A stretch of 64,000 bases of DNA. It comes from Rugamonas brunnea (lineage in GTDB: Bacteria > Pseudomonadota > Gammaproteobacteria > Burkholderiales > Burkholderiaceae_D). This document shows positions 52,191 to 63,094 of the stretch, in pieces. A program made the translations under genes and the position numbers. Under the pieces are notes generated by a model. That model worked only from the letters and a program-made list of their open reading frames with translations, had not been told where the DNA came from and ran no database searches. The stretch spans positions 62,001 to 126,000 of the forward strand of contig NZ_JACEZT010000016.1 of NCBI RefSeq assembly GCF_014042345.1, given 5' to 3'. The stretch's first letter is position 1, and each line of letters begins with the position of its first letter.

Positions 52191-52430
52191 AAAGAGGCCG
52201 CATTGTACATACTCCGGTCGGAATTGCCTAGGGTTCGTCCCAAAATTTTTTGAACAGCAGAAATTCCAACCTCGAAGTGATGCGCGCCCCGTCGCCCATC
52301 CTTGGCAGTCAGTGTTCCGCAACAACAACGACCACAGCAGCCAGGTTGCCTATTTGACAGCCCGGCAAGGCTTGCCGCATGATGTAGCCTCGCCATACTT
52401 GTCATCATTCAACTTTTTCCGCCTCAATTT

Positions 52431-54086
52431 ATGAAACGAATTTCATGTGGCCTGGTCCTGAGTGCCCTGCTTTCCGCCGCCCTCCCCGCCCATGCGCAGG
52501 ACGCTGACCTGGTGGCCGCCAAGGAGGCGATCAAAAAACGTGATTTTGCTGGCGCCGCGAAGCTGTTGCAGCCCTTGGTCGACAAGGATGATCCCAAGGC
52601 GATGGTCATGATGGGCCAATTGCGCCTGGCCGGACAGGGCGTGATCAAGGACGAGGGCATCGCGGTCGGCCTGTTCAAGAAGGGCGCCGACGCCGGCGAC
52701 CCGGAAGCAATCTTCCTGTACGCGCGTCAGCTGCATCTGGGCAATGGCCTGCCCCAGGATGAGACGCGAGCCATCGCGCTGTACAAGAAAGCCGGCGATC
52801 TGGGCAATGCGGAGGCGCAGTTGTGGTACGGGATCAGCCTGTATCGCGGCCTGGGCGGCATGCCACCGGACAAGGCCGGCGCGCTGCCTTGGCTGCGCCG
52901 CGCGGCCGAACAAGGCGATGCGGCCGCGCAGAACTGGATGGGCGATTTCTATAAGGACGGCGGACTGGTCGAAAAAGATCCCTATCAATCGCTCAGCTGG
53001 TATCGCAAGGCCGCCCTGCAAATGCAACCGGTTGCCCAGCGCAACGTGGGCTTGGCCTATGCGCGCGGCAGCGGCGTCGCGCGCGACGATGGCGAGGCGC
53101 TCAAATGGCTGCTGAGCGCCGCCTATTTCCGCGACTCCGTTGCGCAGGACTGGGTCGGCTATTTTTATGAGAGTGGCCGGGCCGGCCTCGTGCCGGACCT
53201 GGTTGCGGCCCACATGTGGTACACCCTGGCCCGCGCCCGTGATCCGCAGAACAACTCGGCCAAAACGAATATCGAGCGCGTCACGCCGAAACTGAGTCCG
53301 GCCCAGTTGACCGAATCGCAAACCAAGGCCAAGCAATGGCCCACGGTTGCCGAACTCACCAAGGCGATCGCCGCAACCGATGCCGCCAAGGCACTCGCCG
53401 AGGCAAATGCCACGGCGGCGAACGCGGCCAAGAATCCGACCACGGGCGGCAAGAGCGGCAGCGGCTTCGTCGTGGGCATGGGCACCAGCTACGTCGTGAG
53501 CAACCACCATGTGGTCAAAGACTGCAAGAGCATCAAGATCATGCCGTTCGATTTGCCTGCCGTGCTGCGGGAGAAGGACGAGCGCAACGATCTGGCGCTG
53601 CTCAGCGTGGCCAACCTGCGCGCGCCCTCGTTGAAACTGCGCGCCGGACGCGGCGTCCGCCCTGGTGACGAGCTGGTGACCCTCGGCTATCCGCTGGCGG
53701 GACTGCTGGCGGCCGGCGCCAGCGTCAGTACGGGCACCCTCACCGCGCTGGGCGGGTTGAACAACGACACCTCGCAATTCCAGATGTCCGTCCCCACCCA
53801 GCCGGGCAACAGTGGCGGCCCGGTGCTCGATTCGCACGGGCAGCTGGTTGGCGTCGTGGTGGCCCAGATCAATGCAATACGCGTGGGCCAGGCGACCGGG
53901 AACATACCGCAAAACATCAATTTCGCGATCAATACGGCCACGCTGTCGAGCTTTCTGGATGCATCGAATGTCGACTACGGCACCTCGCAGCTGCAACAGG
54001 ACCCCAAGGCCAAACACTTGAATGCCGCGGATATCGGCAGCATGGCTCGCCGCTCGACCGTCAAGGTCGAATGCGCCATGAATTGA
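52431..54086 (+). CDS. Sel1-repeat protein fused to trypsin-like serine protease
   Basis: A 551-residue exported protein. Signal peptide MKRISCGLVLSALLSAALPA. Residues 40-290 are six or so Sel1-like repeats (AMVMMGQLRLAGQGVIKDEG, AIFLYARQLHLGNGLPQDE, AQNWMGDFYKDGGLVEKD). An Ala-rich linker follows. The C-terminal 200 residues are an S1C-type protease with the triad SNHHVV (His), RNDLALL (Asp) and QPGNSGGPV (Ser). It probably acts in the periplasm; repeats may recruit substrates or partners. Flanked by tRNA-Asn copies 2 and 3, it stands alone with a 240-bp leader. Confidence 0.85.
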   Translation: MKRISCGLVLSALLSAALPAHAQDADLVAAKEAIKKRDFAGAAKLLQPLVDKDDPKAMVMMGQLRLAGQGVIKDEGIAVGLFKKGADAGDPEAIFLYARQLHLGNGLPQDETRAIALYKKAGDLGNAEAQLWYGISLYRGLGGMPPDKAGALPWLRRAAEQGDAAAQNWMGDFYKDGGLVEKDPYQSLSWYRKAALQMQPVAQRNVGLAYARGSGVARDDGEALKWLLSAAYFRDSVAQDWVGYFYESGRAGLVPDLVAAHMWYTLARARDPQNNSAKTNIERVTPKLSPAQLTESQTKAKQWPTVAELTKAIAATDAAKALAEANATAANAAKNPTTGGKSGSGFVVGMGTSYVVSNHHVVKDCKSIKIMPFDLPAVLREKDERNDLALLSVANLRAPSLKLRAGRGVRPGDELVTLGYPLAGLLAAGASVSTGTLTALGGLNNDTSQFQMSVPTQPGNSGGPVLDSHGQLVGVVVAQINAIRVGQATGNIPQNINFAINTATLSSFLDASNVDYGTSQLQQDPKAKHLNAADIGSMARRSTVKVECAMN

Positions 54087-54273
54087 AGCCAAGGGGCCGA
54101 CGGGCGAGCGGCCTGCCGCGCCCCTCTCCTGTCGGCACTATATTGTTCATTATGGCAACAATTGAATAGATTTCATGCATTGAGAAGCTGATAACCTTGC
54201 GTGGCCTATTTTTGCGCGGCAGCAATACTCAGCCGCCATGACTGGGCCTCACATTCCAAGGAAAGCACTCAAC

Positions 54274-55008
54274 ATGAAATTTGCGAAAAAACTCTCGCCT
54301 GTCGCCATGGCCGCCATGCTGGCCGCAACCTTGTCCGCATGCGGCGGCGGTTCGTCCGGTTCGTCGGCCAGCACCACGCCGGTCACCACCAGTTTCCCCG
54401 TCCAGCAGGCGCTGGCCTATGCGTTCACACATGGCATGCAAGCCAACCTCGCCATCACGGGCACCGCTACCAGCGGCGCGCTCAGCTATCCCGTGACGGG
54501 CACGCTGAGCTATGCGCTGGGCATGGCGAGCAATACCACCTTCGAAGGCGCCGCCGCCCAGCAAGCCACGGAAAACCTCAACGCCAGCGTCGTGGTCAAC
54601 GGCGTATCGCAGCCGATCTCCACCAGCAGCACGTTGATCGTCAACGCACAATACGCCCCCATCGGCGACCGCACGTCGGACAGCTACTGCGTCGCCAGCG
54701 GCACGCCCTCCTATCCGGCCACGGCCACGGTTGGCCAGAGCGGCGATATCGTCACGATGAATTGCTACACCGACAGCACCAAGCGCACCCTGGTCAACAC
54801 CGAAAAATTGTCCTACGTGGCAGCGGCTGGCAGCGATGCCAACACCCTCAATTTCCAAATGGTCACGACGGACTTCGGCTTGACCAGCACGCCGCAAAGC
54901 AGCGTCACCATCACCTACGCCGTGTCGACGGCAGGCGTGCCCAAACTGATCCGCGTCCAAGCCACCCAGACTGAAAGCGGCGTTACCGTCACCCTGGACG
55001 CCAAGTAA
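54274..55008 (+). CDS. Lipoprotein of unknown function
   Basis: A 244-residue lipoprotein: signal peptide and lipobox TLSAC followed by GGGSSGSSAS. The body is a Ser/Thr/Ala-rich, beta-prone domain (TGTLSYALGMASNTTFEG, NTEKLSYVAAAGSDANTLNF) with two Cys that could pair (SYCVAS, MNCYTD). ATG 54274 follows AAGGAAA. I do not recognise the family; similar small Gly-Ser lipoproteins are common in Oxalobacteraceae. Confidence 0.72.
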   Translation: MKFAKKLSPVAMAAMLAATLSACGGGSSGSSASTTPVTTSFPVQQALAYAFTHGMQANLAITGTATSGALSYPVTGTLSYALGMASNTTFEGAAAQQATENLNASVVVNGVSQPISTSSTLIVNAQYAPIGDRTSDSYCVASGTPSYPATATVGQSGDIVTMNCYTDSTKRTLVNTEKLSYVAAAGSDANTLNFQMVTTDFGLTSTPQSSVTITYAVSTAGVPKLIRVQATQTESGVTVTLDAK

Positions 55009-55138
55009 GCAGGCGCGCCATCCGAACCCGCCCCTCCGCCGGCGGGCTCGGCGCCGGGCGGGCATGTACTTTGCGCTAGCCCAAAGCGACACGCGTCAAC
55101 CACGGAACAATCAATGGCTCATAGCAAGGAGCCAAAGC

Positions 55139-55591
55139 ATGGAACCGATGGCAAACGAATCACAGCCCAAACCAGCGTATGATGATCCCGAGCCCCGTCT
55201 GACGAAGTTGGAGGAAGCCGTGGCGGCTTTGCAATGTGACAATGCCTTACTAAGGCAAAGAGTGGATAGCGGCTTTGAAACAGCGCAAGCGCAGCTTGCG
55301 CTGACGGAAGAAAGACTACGTCGCGAGTTCCACGATGGCCTGCACGATTTGGAACAGGTCCTGAGCACTAAGATCGAAGAGGAAGCCAAGCGCCTGGAAA
55401 GCCGGATCAGCAGCGAAGTGCAGACGTTGATCGCAAGGATGGATCGTCAGGACGCAAGGCTGGATCGACAAGATGCCAGACTGGACAAACTGGATGCCAA
55501 AATTGATCAACTTGCCAAATGGATGATCGCGACGCAACTGACCACGATAGCGCTCATCGTAGGAATCGCCATCCAACTATTCATGCGCTGA
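55139..55591 (+). CDS. Coiled-coil protein with C-terminal membrane anchor
   Basis: A 150-residue protein. Residues 20-125 are a continuous coiled coil with a repeated RQDARLDRQDARLDKLDAKI stretch. The last 20 residues (TTIALIVGIAIQLFMR) form a tail-anchor helix. ATG 55139 is preceded by AAGGAG; the upstream ATG 55064 lacks a ribosome site. Composition is less GC-rich than its neighbours. Short coiled-coil tail-anchored proteins of this kind occur in phage and accessory regions; function unknown. Confidence 0.7.
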   Translation: MEPMANESQPKPAYDDPEPRLTKLEEAVAALQCDNALLRQRVDSGFETAQAQLALTEERLRREFHDGLHDLEQVLSTKIEEEAKRLESRISSEVQTLIARMDRQDARLDRQDARLDKLDAKIDQLAKWMIATQLTTIALIVGIAIQLFMR

Positions 55592-55596
55592 AAAGC

Positions 55597-55628
55597 AAAA
55601 AGCCCAACCGGTGGAGGCTGGGCTTTTT
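55597..55628 (-). terminator. Terminator downstream of tRNA-Asn copy 3
   Basis: AAAAGCCCAACC and GGCTGGGCTTTT form a stem with one mismatch. It serves the tRNA on the minus strand and also lies 6 bp after the convergent coiled-coil gene stop. Confidence 0.8.
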
Positions 55629-55635
55629 AGTATTC

Positions 55636-55711
55636 TGGCTCCCCGACCTGGACTCGAACCAGGGACCTGCGGATTAACAGTCCGTCGCTCTACCGACTGA
55701 GCTATCAGGGA
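55636..55711 (-). tRNA. tRNA-Asn (GTT), copy 3
   Basis: 76 nt, identical to the other three copies; encoded CCA, anticodon GTT. Confidence 0.97.
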
Positions 55712-55876
55712 ATTGAGGCCCGGATTATATCTGGGCCAGTCCGAATTGACTAGTGGCAGCGTGATTTTTTCCTCAGGCAGCCATCAGCGCGGGCCGGGCG
55801 CCGGATTACCTGTTGTCCCGTGCGGCGCCAAAATTCACCGACGTCACGCTGGAAGGGAAATTACGCCGACACAAAG

Positions 55877-55908
55877 CAAAAAGCCCAACCTGTGAAGGCT
55901 GGGTTTTT
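55877..55908 (-). terminator. Terminator downstream of tRNA-Asn copy 4
   Basis: AAAAAGCCCAACC and GGCTGGGTTTTT form a hairpin close in sequence to that after copy 3. The 165 bp between copy 3 and this hairpin hold no gene. Confidence 0.75.
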
Positions 55909-55922
55909 CGTTTGCTGAATTC

Positions 55923-55998
55923 TGGCTCCCCGACCTGGACTCGAACCAGGGACCTGCGGATTAACAGTCCGTCGCTCTACCGACTGAGCTATCAGGGA
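55923..55998 (-). tRNA. tRNA-Asn (GTT), copy 4
   Basis: 76 nt, identical to the other copies; encoded CCA, anticodon GTT. It lies 121 bp downstream of the aminotransferase stop on the same strand and could share a transcript. Confidence 0.97.
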
Positions 55999-56119
55999 AT
56001 AGAGGCAACATTTTATACTGTTTCGTTCACGCCATCAAGCTTAATGATAGTGCAACCTCTTACCGTACTTCATGCTGCCTTCCGGACCCATCTTTCGACC
56101 GGCCCGGAGAAACAAAATA

Positions 56120-57328
56120 TTAAAGCACTTTGGCGATCGCGTCAATGACGGTGTCGATATTGCGCGAATTGAGGGCTGCCACGCAGATGCGGCCCGTGTC
56201 CACGGCGTAGATCGACTGCTCGCGCAGCTTGGCCACTTGCTCCTTGGTCAGGCCCGAGTACGAGAACATGCCCACCTGGTCGCGCACGAAGCCGAAGTCG
56301 TGGCCTGGAGCCTTCTCTTTCAGCTTGGTGACGAAGGCTTCGCGCATTTCCTTGATGCGCACGCGCATGCCGGCCAGTTCCTCTTCCCACAGCTGGCGCA
56401 GGGCCGGCGTGGTCAGCACGGTGGCCACCACCTTGCCGCCGTGCACAGGCGGGTTGGAGTAGTTGGTACGCACCACGCGCTTCAGTTGCGACAGCAGACG
56501 GGCCGCTTCTTCGGCGCTGGCAGCCACCACACTCAGGGCGCCCACGCGCTCGCCGTACAGCGAGAACGACTTCGAGAACGAGTTCGAGATCAGCAGCGGG
56601 CCGCCGGCGGCTGCGAAGCGGCGCACCACGGCGCCGTCTTCGGCGATACCGGAGCCGAAGCCCTGGTAAGCCATGTCCAGGAACGGCACCAGGCCGCCGG
56701 CCGTCACGGCCGCGATCACTTCATCCCACTGGGCCGACGACAGGTCGGCGCCGGTCGGGTTGTGGCAGCAGGCGTGCAGCAGCACGATCGAGCCGCGTGG
56801 CATGGCCTTGAGGTCGGCCAGCATGCCGGCGAAGTTCACGCCGTGGGTGGCGGCATCGTAGTAGCTGTAGTTGTTGACGACGAAACCGGCGCTCTCGAAC
56901 AGGGCGCGGTGGTTTTCCCAGCTTGGGTCGCTGATGTAGACCTGGGCGCCCGGCGCGAAGCGCTGCAGGAAGTCGGCGCCGATTTTCAGCGCGCCCGTGC
57001 CGCCGATGGCTTGCACGGTAACGGCACGCTTCTCTTGAATCACGGCGCTGTCGGCGCCAAATACCAGTTGCTGCACGGCCTGGTCGTAGGTGGCCAGACC
57101 TTCGATCGGCAGGTAGGTGCGCGGTGCAGGCTGTTCGATCAGCATGGCTTCCGCCTTCTGCACGCACGACAGCAGCGGCACTTTGCCGTTGTCGTCATAA
57201 TAGACGCCGACACCGAGGTTGATTTTCGCGGGATTTTGGTCCGCGTTGAACGCTTCGGTGATGCCCAGGATAGGGTCGCGAGGGGCCATGTCGATGGCGC
57301 TGAAGAGGCTGGCAGAAGGAGTCGTCAT
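56120..57328 (-). CDS. Aromatic/aspartate aminotransferase, class I
   Basis: A 402-residue PLP enzyme of the AspC/TyrB group. Start SLFSAIDMAPRDPILGITEAF; substrate/PLP segments INLGVGVYYDDNG, HACCHNPTGADLS and FLDMAYQGFGSG; the Schiff-base lysine in SNSFSKSFSLYGERVG. It transfers amino groups between glutamate and oxaloacetate or aromatic keto acids. It is divergent from uvrB with 114 bp between, an arrangement common in Burkholderiales. Aspartate versus tyrosine specificity cannot be decided from the sequence alone. Confidence 0.93.
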   Translation of the reverse strand: MTTPSASLFSAIDMAPRDPILGITEAFNADQNPAKINLGVGVYYDDNGKVPLLSCVQKAEAMLIEQPAPRTYLPIEGLATYDQAVQQLVFGADSAVIQEKRAVTVQAIGGTGALKIGADFLQRFAPGAQVYISDPSWENHRALFESAGFVVNNYSYYDAATHGVNFAGMLADLKAMPRGSIVLLHACCHNPTGADLSSAQWDEVIAAVTAGGLVPFLDMAYQGFGSGIAEDGAVVRRFAAAGGPLLISNSFSKSFSLYGERVGALSVVAASAEEAARLLSQLKRVVRTNYSNPPVHGGKVVATVLTTPALRQLWEEELAGMRVRIKEMREAFVTKLKEKAPGHDFGFVRDQVGMFSYSGLTKEQVAKLREQSIYAVDTGRICVAALNSRNIDTVIDAIAKVL

Positions 57329-57442
57329 GATAAGATTGGTGTCGTTTGGAAGCGGTTCACGGCAGTGTCAGCCGGCGGCTCCGAATTTAATAAAGTGCTT
57401 CAGGCCGCTGGCAGGCCATTATTCTATCAAAGGTCTGAAAAG

Positions 57443-59530
<2,088 letters not shown>

Positions 59531-59535
59531 AGCAA

Positions 59536-59600
59536 AACCGGGGTCAGGTCATGAAGTTGCGCAACTTGCTTAACTTCATGACCTGACCCCGGTTCCTTTT
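59536..59600. terminator. Perfect 23-bp inverted repeat with T-run, between uvrB and marC-family gene
   Basis: Two 23-base arms (59536-59558 and 59572-59594; starting AACCGGGGTCAGG and ending CCTGACCCCGGTT) pair without mismatch around a 13-base loop, followed by CCTTTTTT. It lies between convergent genes, so it can terminate uvrB and perhaps the minus-strand gene. Its length and the GGGTC core shared with 21705-21732 suggest a dispersed genomic repeat. Confidence 0.75.
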
Positions 59601-60197
59601 TTACAGGGTCTTGACGAATTCGCGCACGCCGCCGAGCAGCATTTCAATCGACATGGCCGTCAGGATCAGGCCCATCAACCGTTCGAAGGCCGTCATCACT
59701 TGCGAACCTAGCGCCTTCTGTAATTTTTCCGCGCTCAGGAACACGGACAGCCACACCACGCCCACGGCGCCCAGCGCGGCCACGTGCACCAGCACTTCAC
59801 CCGTGCTCTCGCGCGAGAACAGCAGCACCGTGGCCAGCGCCGACGGGCCGGCCAGCGCTGGGATGGCCAGCGGCACGATGAACGGTTCGCCGCCTTCGGT
59901 GCGGCCCATCACGCCGTCGGGATGGGGGAAGATCATGCGTATTGCGATCAACAACAGGATCACGCTGCCGCCGATCCGCAGCGACACTTCCGACAATTGC
60001 AAGGCCGACAGGAAGTGGCGGCCGAAGAACATGAAGATCAGCAGCACGGCGAAGGCGATCGCGCATTCGCGCACCACGATGCGGGGCCGGCGCGCCGGCG
60101 TCACCGGGTTGAGCGCGGCGGCGAACAGGGGCACGTTGCCGAACGGGTCGGTCACGAGCAACAGCAGGATAAAGGTCTGGAAAAAATTCTGGGTCAT
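59601..60197 (-). CDS. MarC family integral membrane protein
   Basis: A 198-residue protein with six hydrophobic helices. The MarC/UPF0056 signatures are FILLLLVTDPFGNVPLFAA at the N-terminus, LRIGGSVILLLIAIRM, and FIVPLAIPALAGPSALATVL. It sits in the inner membrane; transport was proposed for the family, but no function is established and a role in multiple antibiotic resistance was disproved for E. coli MarC. Single gene, convergent with uvrB. Confidence 0.92.
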   Translation of the reverse strand: MTQNFFQTFILLLLVTDPFGNVPLFAAALNPVTPARRPRIVVRECAIAFAVLLIFMFFGRHFLSALQLSEVSLRIGGSVILLLIAIRMIFPHPDGVMGRTEGGEPFIVPLAIPALAGPSALATVLLFSRESTGEVLVHVAALGAVGVVWLSVFLSAEKLQKALGSQVMTAFERLMGLILTAMSIEMLLGGVREFVKTL

Positions 60198-60274
60198 CGA
60201 TTGCTTTCATACAGTCGCCGGTTGGCGGCTCTATGCTGCCACGAGACAACTTTACGCGCAATCGCGGCGGCCGC

Positions 60275-62338
60275 TCAATAGCGGTAATCGAGGCGCAGGT
60301 TCAGGCTGAAATGCTCGTCCGGAATGCCGCCCACGGAGGACGGCGGGGACGGCAGGCGGTTGTCGCGGTTGAACAGGTTGCGCAGCTGGAGGTAGGCCGT
60401 CAGGCGCGGCGAGTAGTGGCGCTCCACGCCGACATCGGTGCGCAGGTAGCGCGGCAGTGGATGTGGCGGCAAGCCGTCGCCGGCGGGAATGTCGTCGGTG
60501 CGCGATTGCCAGCGCTGGTTCAGCGTCAGCAGACAGGCGGGGTCGGACAGCGCATGGCTGATGCCGATGTTGACCATGGTCGCCGGGAAGATGTTGTAGT
60601 CCATGCCCGTCACGGCATTGCGGCTGCGCACGTAGGAAGCGCTCGCGTCCAGTCCCCAGCCCTGCCACTGGGCCTGCAGGCTGCCGCTGGCGCCGTAGGC
60701 GTCGTTCTGGCCCACGTTGCGGTATTGGGTCAGCGTGGCTGGCGGCACCAGCACGGCGGAGATGCCGTCATGCCACAGCGTGCGGAACAGGGTGACCTGG
60801 GCCAGGTAGCGCGCCGTCTGGCGCTGGGCCACCAGTTCGTAGCTGTCGATCACTTCCGGCTTGAGGCCGGGATTGCCCAGCACACTGCCGGCCGCGCCGC
60901 CCATCTCCACCGCCGAGGGCGCGCGGAACGCCTGCCCGTACAGGAACTTGAGCGCGGCATCGGGCCGCGGATGGTAGACCAGCCCCAGGCGCGGCGACGC
61001 GTGGCGGCCAAAATCGGAGTAGTCGTCATACCGTCCGCCATACACGGCCGTCCAGCGCTGGCCCCAGTTGCTGTTCAATTCCAGCGTCAGGTTGCGCACG
61101 CCACGCCCTGCCCCTTCGGCCGGGTTGACGGTGGTGGGCAAGGTCTGTCCGGTCAACGTCACGGCCTCGGCCCGTGCGCTGTGCACGCCCAGCCGCTCCT
61201 GGCCGGCCGACAAGGCCCACGCCGTGTGCCAAGCTGGCATGCTGTCGCGCCACGTGGCCTGCAGGCTGGTGCGGTACTGGCGCGTCCACAAGTCGCGGTG
61301 GATCGGCGTGGCGCCGGTGCCGAGATTGCTGGCCAGGTCGTTGTCCACCCACCAGTAGTAGCCCTTCAGTTCGACGGAGCCGCCGCGTTCCAGTTCGCGC
61401 CGCACGCCGGCCTGCGTCATCGCGAAGCGGGTCGCCAGCCAGCCCAGGTCGTTGCCGCCGGTCAGGCGCGTGCCCGAGCCCTGGAACGCGTCGGCGTCGT
61501 AATGGTGCAGGTACAGGCCGCCGAACCAGGACAGGCCGCCCTGCCCTTCGCCGGCCAGTTTGAACGATGCCGTCTGGGCCTGGAAATTGTTTTCGCGCTC
61601 GCTTTGCAGGGGCCGGCCCGTGACCGGGTGGATGGCGTAGGCGACGCGGTCCTGGTCCGGCTGGCCGTTGGCGGCCAGCGCCACATTCAGCCGCGCGTCC
61701 GGGCCGATGGCGGCGCTCTGACGCAGCGCCGCTTCGTAATAGCCATTGCTGGCGCCGGCCGCGCTCAGTTCGCGCTGGTTATGGTCGGACTCGTAGCCGC
61801 GCAACGCCAGCAGGCCGTGGAAGGCATCGCTGCCGTACAGGGCCGAGCCCGGGCCTTCGATCAGCTGCATCTGGCTCAATGCGCCGAGGTTAATCGAAGG
61901 CAGGTTGAACTGGGGACCGGAGCGGAACAAGTCGTTGAGCGGCACGCCATCCCAGCTGGTGGCCACGCCCGTGTAGGAGGTGCTGCGCGCATAGCCACGG
62001 ATGGCCAGCACCTGGTTGCCGCTGGTGTGGGGCAGCACCAGCACGCCCGGTTGCGTCTCCAGCGCGTCGAGCATCCGGCGCGCGCCATTGCGCTGCCATT
62101 GCCGGGGCGTGATGGCGCTCACCGAGGCGGCCGTGTCGAGCAAGCCGGCCGACAGCAAGGAGGCGGCGCTCACATCCACATTGCCCAGTTCCTCCAGCGA
62201 CAGCTCCCCCAGATCACCCAGCTCGCCGGGCATCTGGGCCGCACTCACGCAGGCCGCGTGCAGCCCCAGCGCGGCGGCCAGCACGACGGCAGTCGCCTGG
62301 CGGACGGGAGGGACGGCAATCGGACGAGGCTTGCGCAT
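60275..62338 (-). CDS. TonB-dependent receptor, vitamin/siderophore-type
   Basis: A 687-residue outer-membrane receptor. ATG 62338 starts a signal peptide ending ACVSA; the longer frame lacks support. The plug has LEELGNVDVSAAS, RMLDALETQPGVLVLP, QVLAIRGYARS and MQLIEGPGSALYGSDAFHG, followed by the barrel ending in FSLNLRLDYRY, a terminal aromatic as required by the BAM machinery. The plug resembles BtuB/Cir-like receptors. No transport partner or Fur-box-like sequence was recognised nearby, so the ligand is open. Confidence 0.9.
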   Translation of the reverse strand: MRKPRPIAVPPVRQATAVVLAAALGLHAACVSAAQMPGELGDLGELSLEELGNVDVSAASLLSAGLLDTAASVSAITPRQWQRNGARRMLDALETQPGVLVLPHTSGNQVLAIRGYARSTSYTGVATSWDGVPLNDLFRSGPQFNLPSINLGALSQMQLIEGPGSALYGSDAFHGLLALRGYESDHNQRELSAAGASNGYYEAALRQSAAIGPDARLNVALAANGQPDQDRVAYAIHPVTGRPLQSERENNFQAQTASFKLAGEGQGGLSWFGGLYLHHYDADAFQGSGTRLTGGNDLGWLATRFAMTQAGVRRELERGGSVELKGYYWWVDNDLASNLGTGATPIHRDLWTRQYRTSLQATWRDSMPAWHTAWALSAGQERLGVHSARAEAVTLTGQTLPTTVNPAEGAGRGVRNLTLELNSNWGQRWTAVYGGRYDDYSDFGRHASPRLGLVYHPRPDAALKFLYGQAFRAPSAVEMGGAAGSVLGNPGLKPEVIDSYELVAQRQTARYLAQVTLFRTLWHDGISAVLVPPATLTQYRNVGQNDAYGASGSLQAQWQGWGLDASASYVRSRNAVTGMDYNIFPATMVNIGISHALSDPACLLTLNQRWQSRTDDIPAGDGLPPHPLPRYLRTDVGVERHYSPRLTAYLQLRNLFNRDNRLPSPPSSVGGIPDEHFSLNLRLDYRY

Positions 62339-62473
62339 GGGGGTTCCAGTACATCGGGTGGCACGGACAACCCAACAGTTGCCGGGATCATTGTATGCCC
62401 ACAAGTAACCATTATGGCAATATTTTGACGCTATTAACTTGCAACTGTTGCATGCCGGGATAATCGCGGACAT

Positions 62474-62499
62474 AAAAAAAGCGGCCCGCAGGCCGCTCT
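62474..62499 (-). terminator. Intrinsic terminator of the purA-phosphoribosyltransferase operon
   Basis: AGCGGCC and GGCCGCT form a 7-bp stem with a CGCA loop; on the minus strand seven T follow. It lies 23 bp after the phosphoribosyltransferase stop. Confidence 0.85.
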
Positions 62500-62519
62500 T
62501 CAGAGTAACCGTGGCCGCC

Positions 62520-63065
62520 TTACGCGGACACTTCGCCCTTCTTGATCCACGCCGCCAGCTGGTGCGGACGCAGGCCGTCGTAATCCTCGAACGGCTGGTG
62601 GATCCATGGGTTATGCGGCAGTTCCTGCATCTGGTAATCGGGCTTGAAGGCCGAGCTGCCCTTGGTCCAGATCACGGCCGTACGCACTTCGGTCACCCCT
62701 TCGAAGTTGTTCTTCAGGTGCTCGATCACCTTCATCAACGTCACGCCCGAATCGGCCAGGTCGTCGATCAGCAGGATCTTGCCCGACAGCGGGCCCTTGG
62801 TCATCGTCATGTACTTGGCGATGTCCAGGTCGCCCTGCACGGTGCCCTTCTCGGCGCGGTAGGAGCTGGTCGACAGGATCGCCAGCGGCACGTCGAAGAT
62901 ACGCGAGAACATGTCGCCGGGGCGCACGCCGCCGCGCGCCAGGCACAGCACCTGGTCGAATTTCCAGCCAGATTCATGCACCTTGAGCGCCAGGCGCTCG
63001 ATCAGGCGATGGTACTCATCCCAGGACACCCAGAGATGCTTGTCGTTCGATTGTGGGGTGGTCAA
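62520..63065 (-). CDS. Purine-type phosphoribosyltransferase
   Basis: A 181-residue type I phosphoribosyltransferase. The PRPP-binding loop is ILLIDDLADSGVTL (97-110); CLARGGVRPG is the PPi loop. It resembles xanthine/hypoxanthine phosphoribosyltransferases in length and in the DEYHRLIERLA start. It converts a free purine base and PRPP to a nucleotide. It lies 29 bp downstream of purA on the same strand, so salvage and AMP synthesis are coupled. The exact base cannot be told. Confidence 0.88.
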   Translation of the reverse strand: MTTPQSNDKHLWVSWDEYHRLIERLALKVHESGWKFDQVLCLARGGVRPGDMFSRIFDVPLAILSTSSYRAEKGTVQGDLDIAKYMTMTKGPLSGKILLIDDLADSGVTLMKVIEHLKNNFEGVTEVRTAVIWTKGSSAFKPDYQMQELPHNPWIHQPFEDYDGLRPHQLAAWIKKGEVSA

Positions 63066-63094
63066 GATGATAACTCCTCAGTGTATTACTTGCA

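Noticed and set aside
56072..57442. Upstream extension of the uvrB frame
   Set aside because: This 457-codon extension is antisense to the aminotransferase gene; UvrB begins at ATG 57443.
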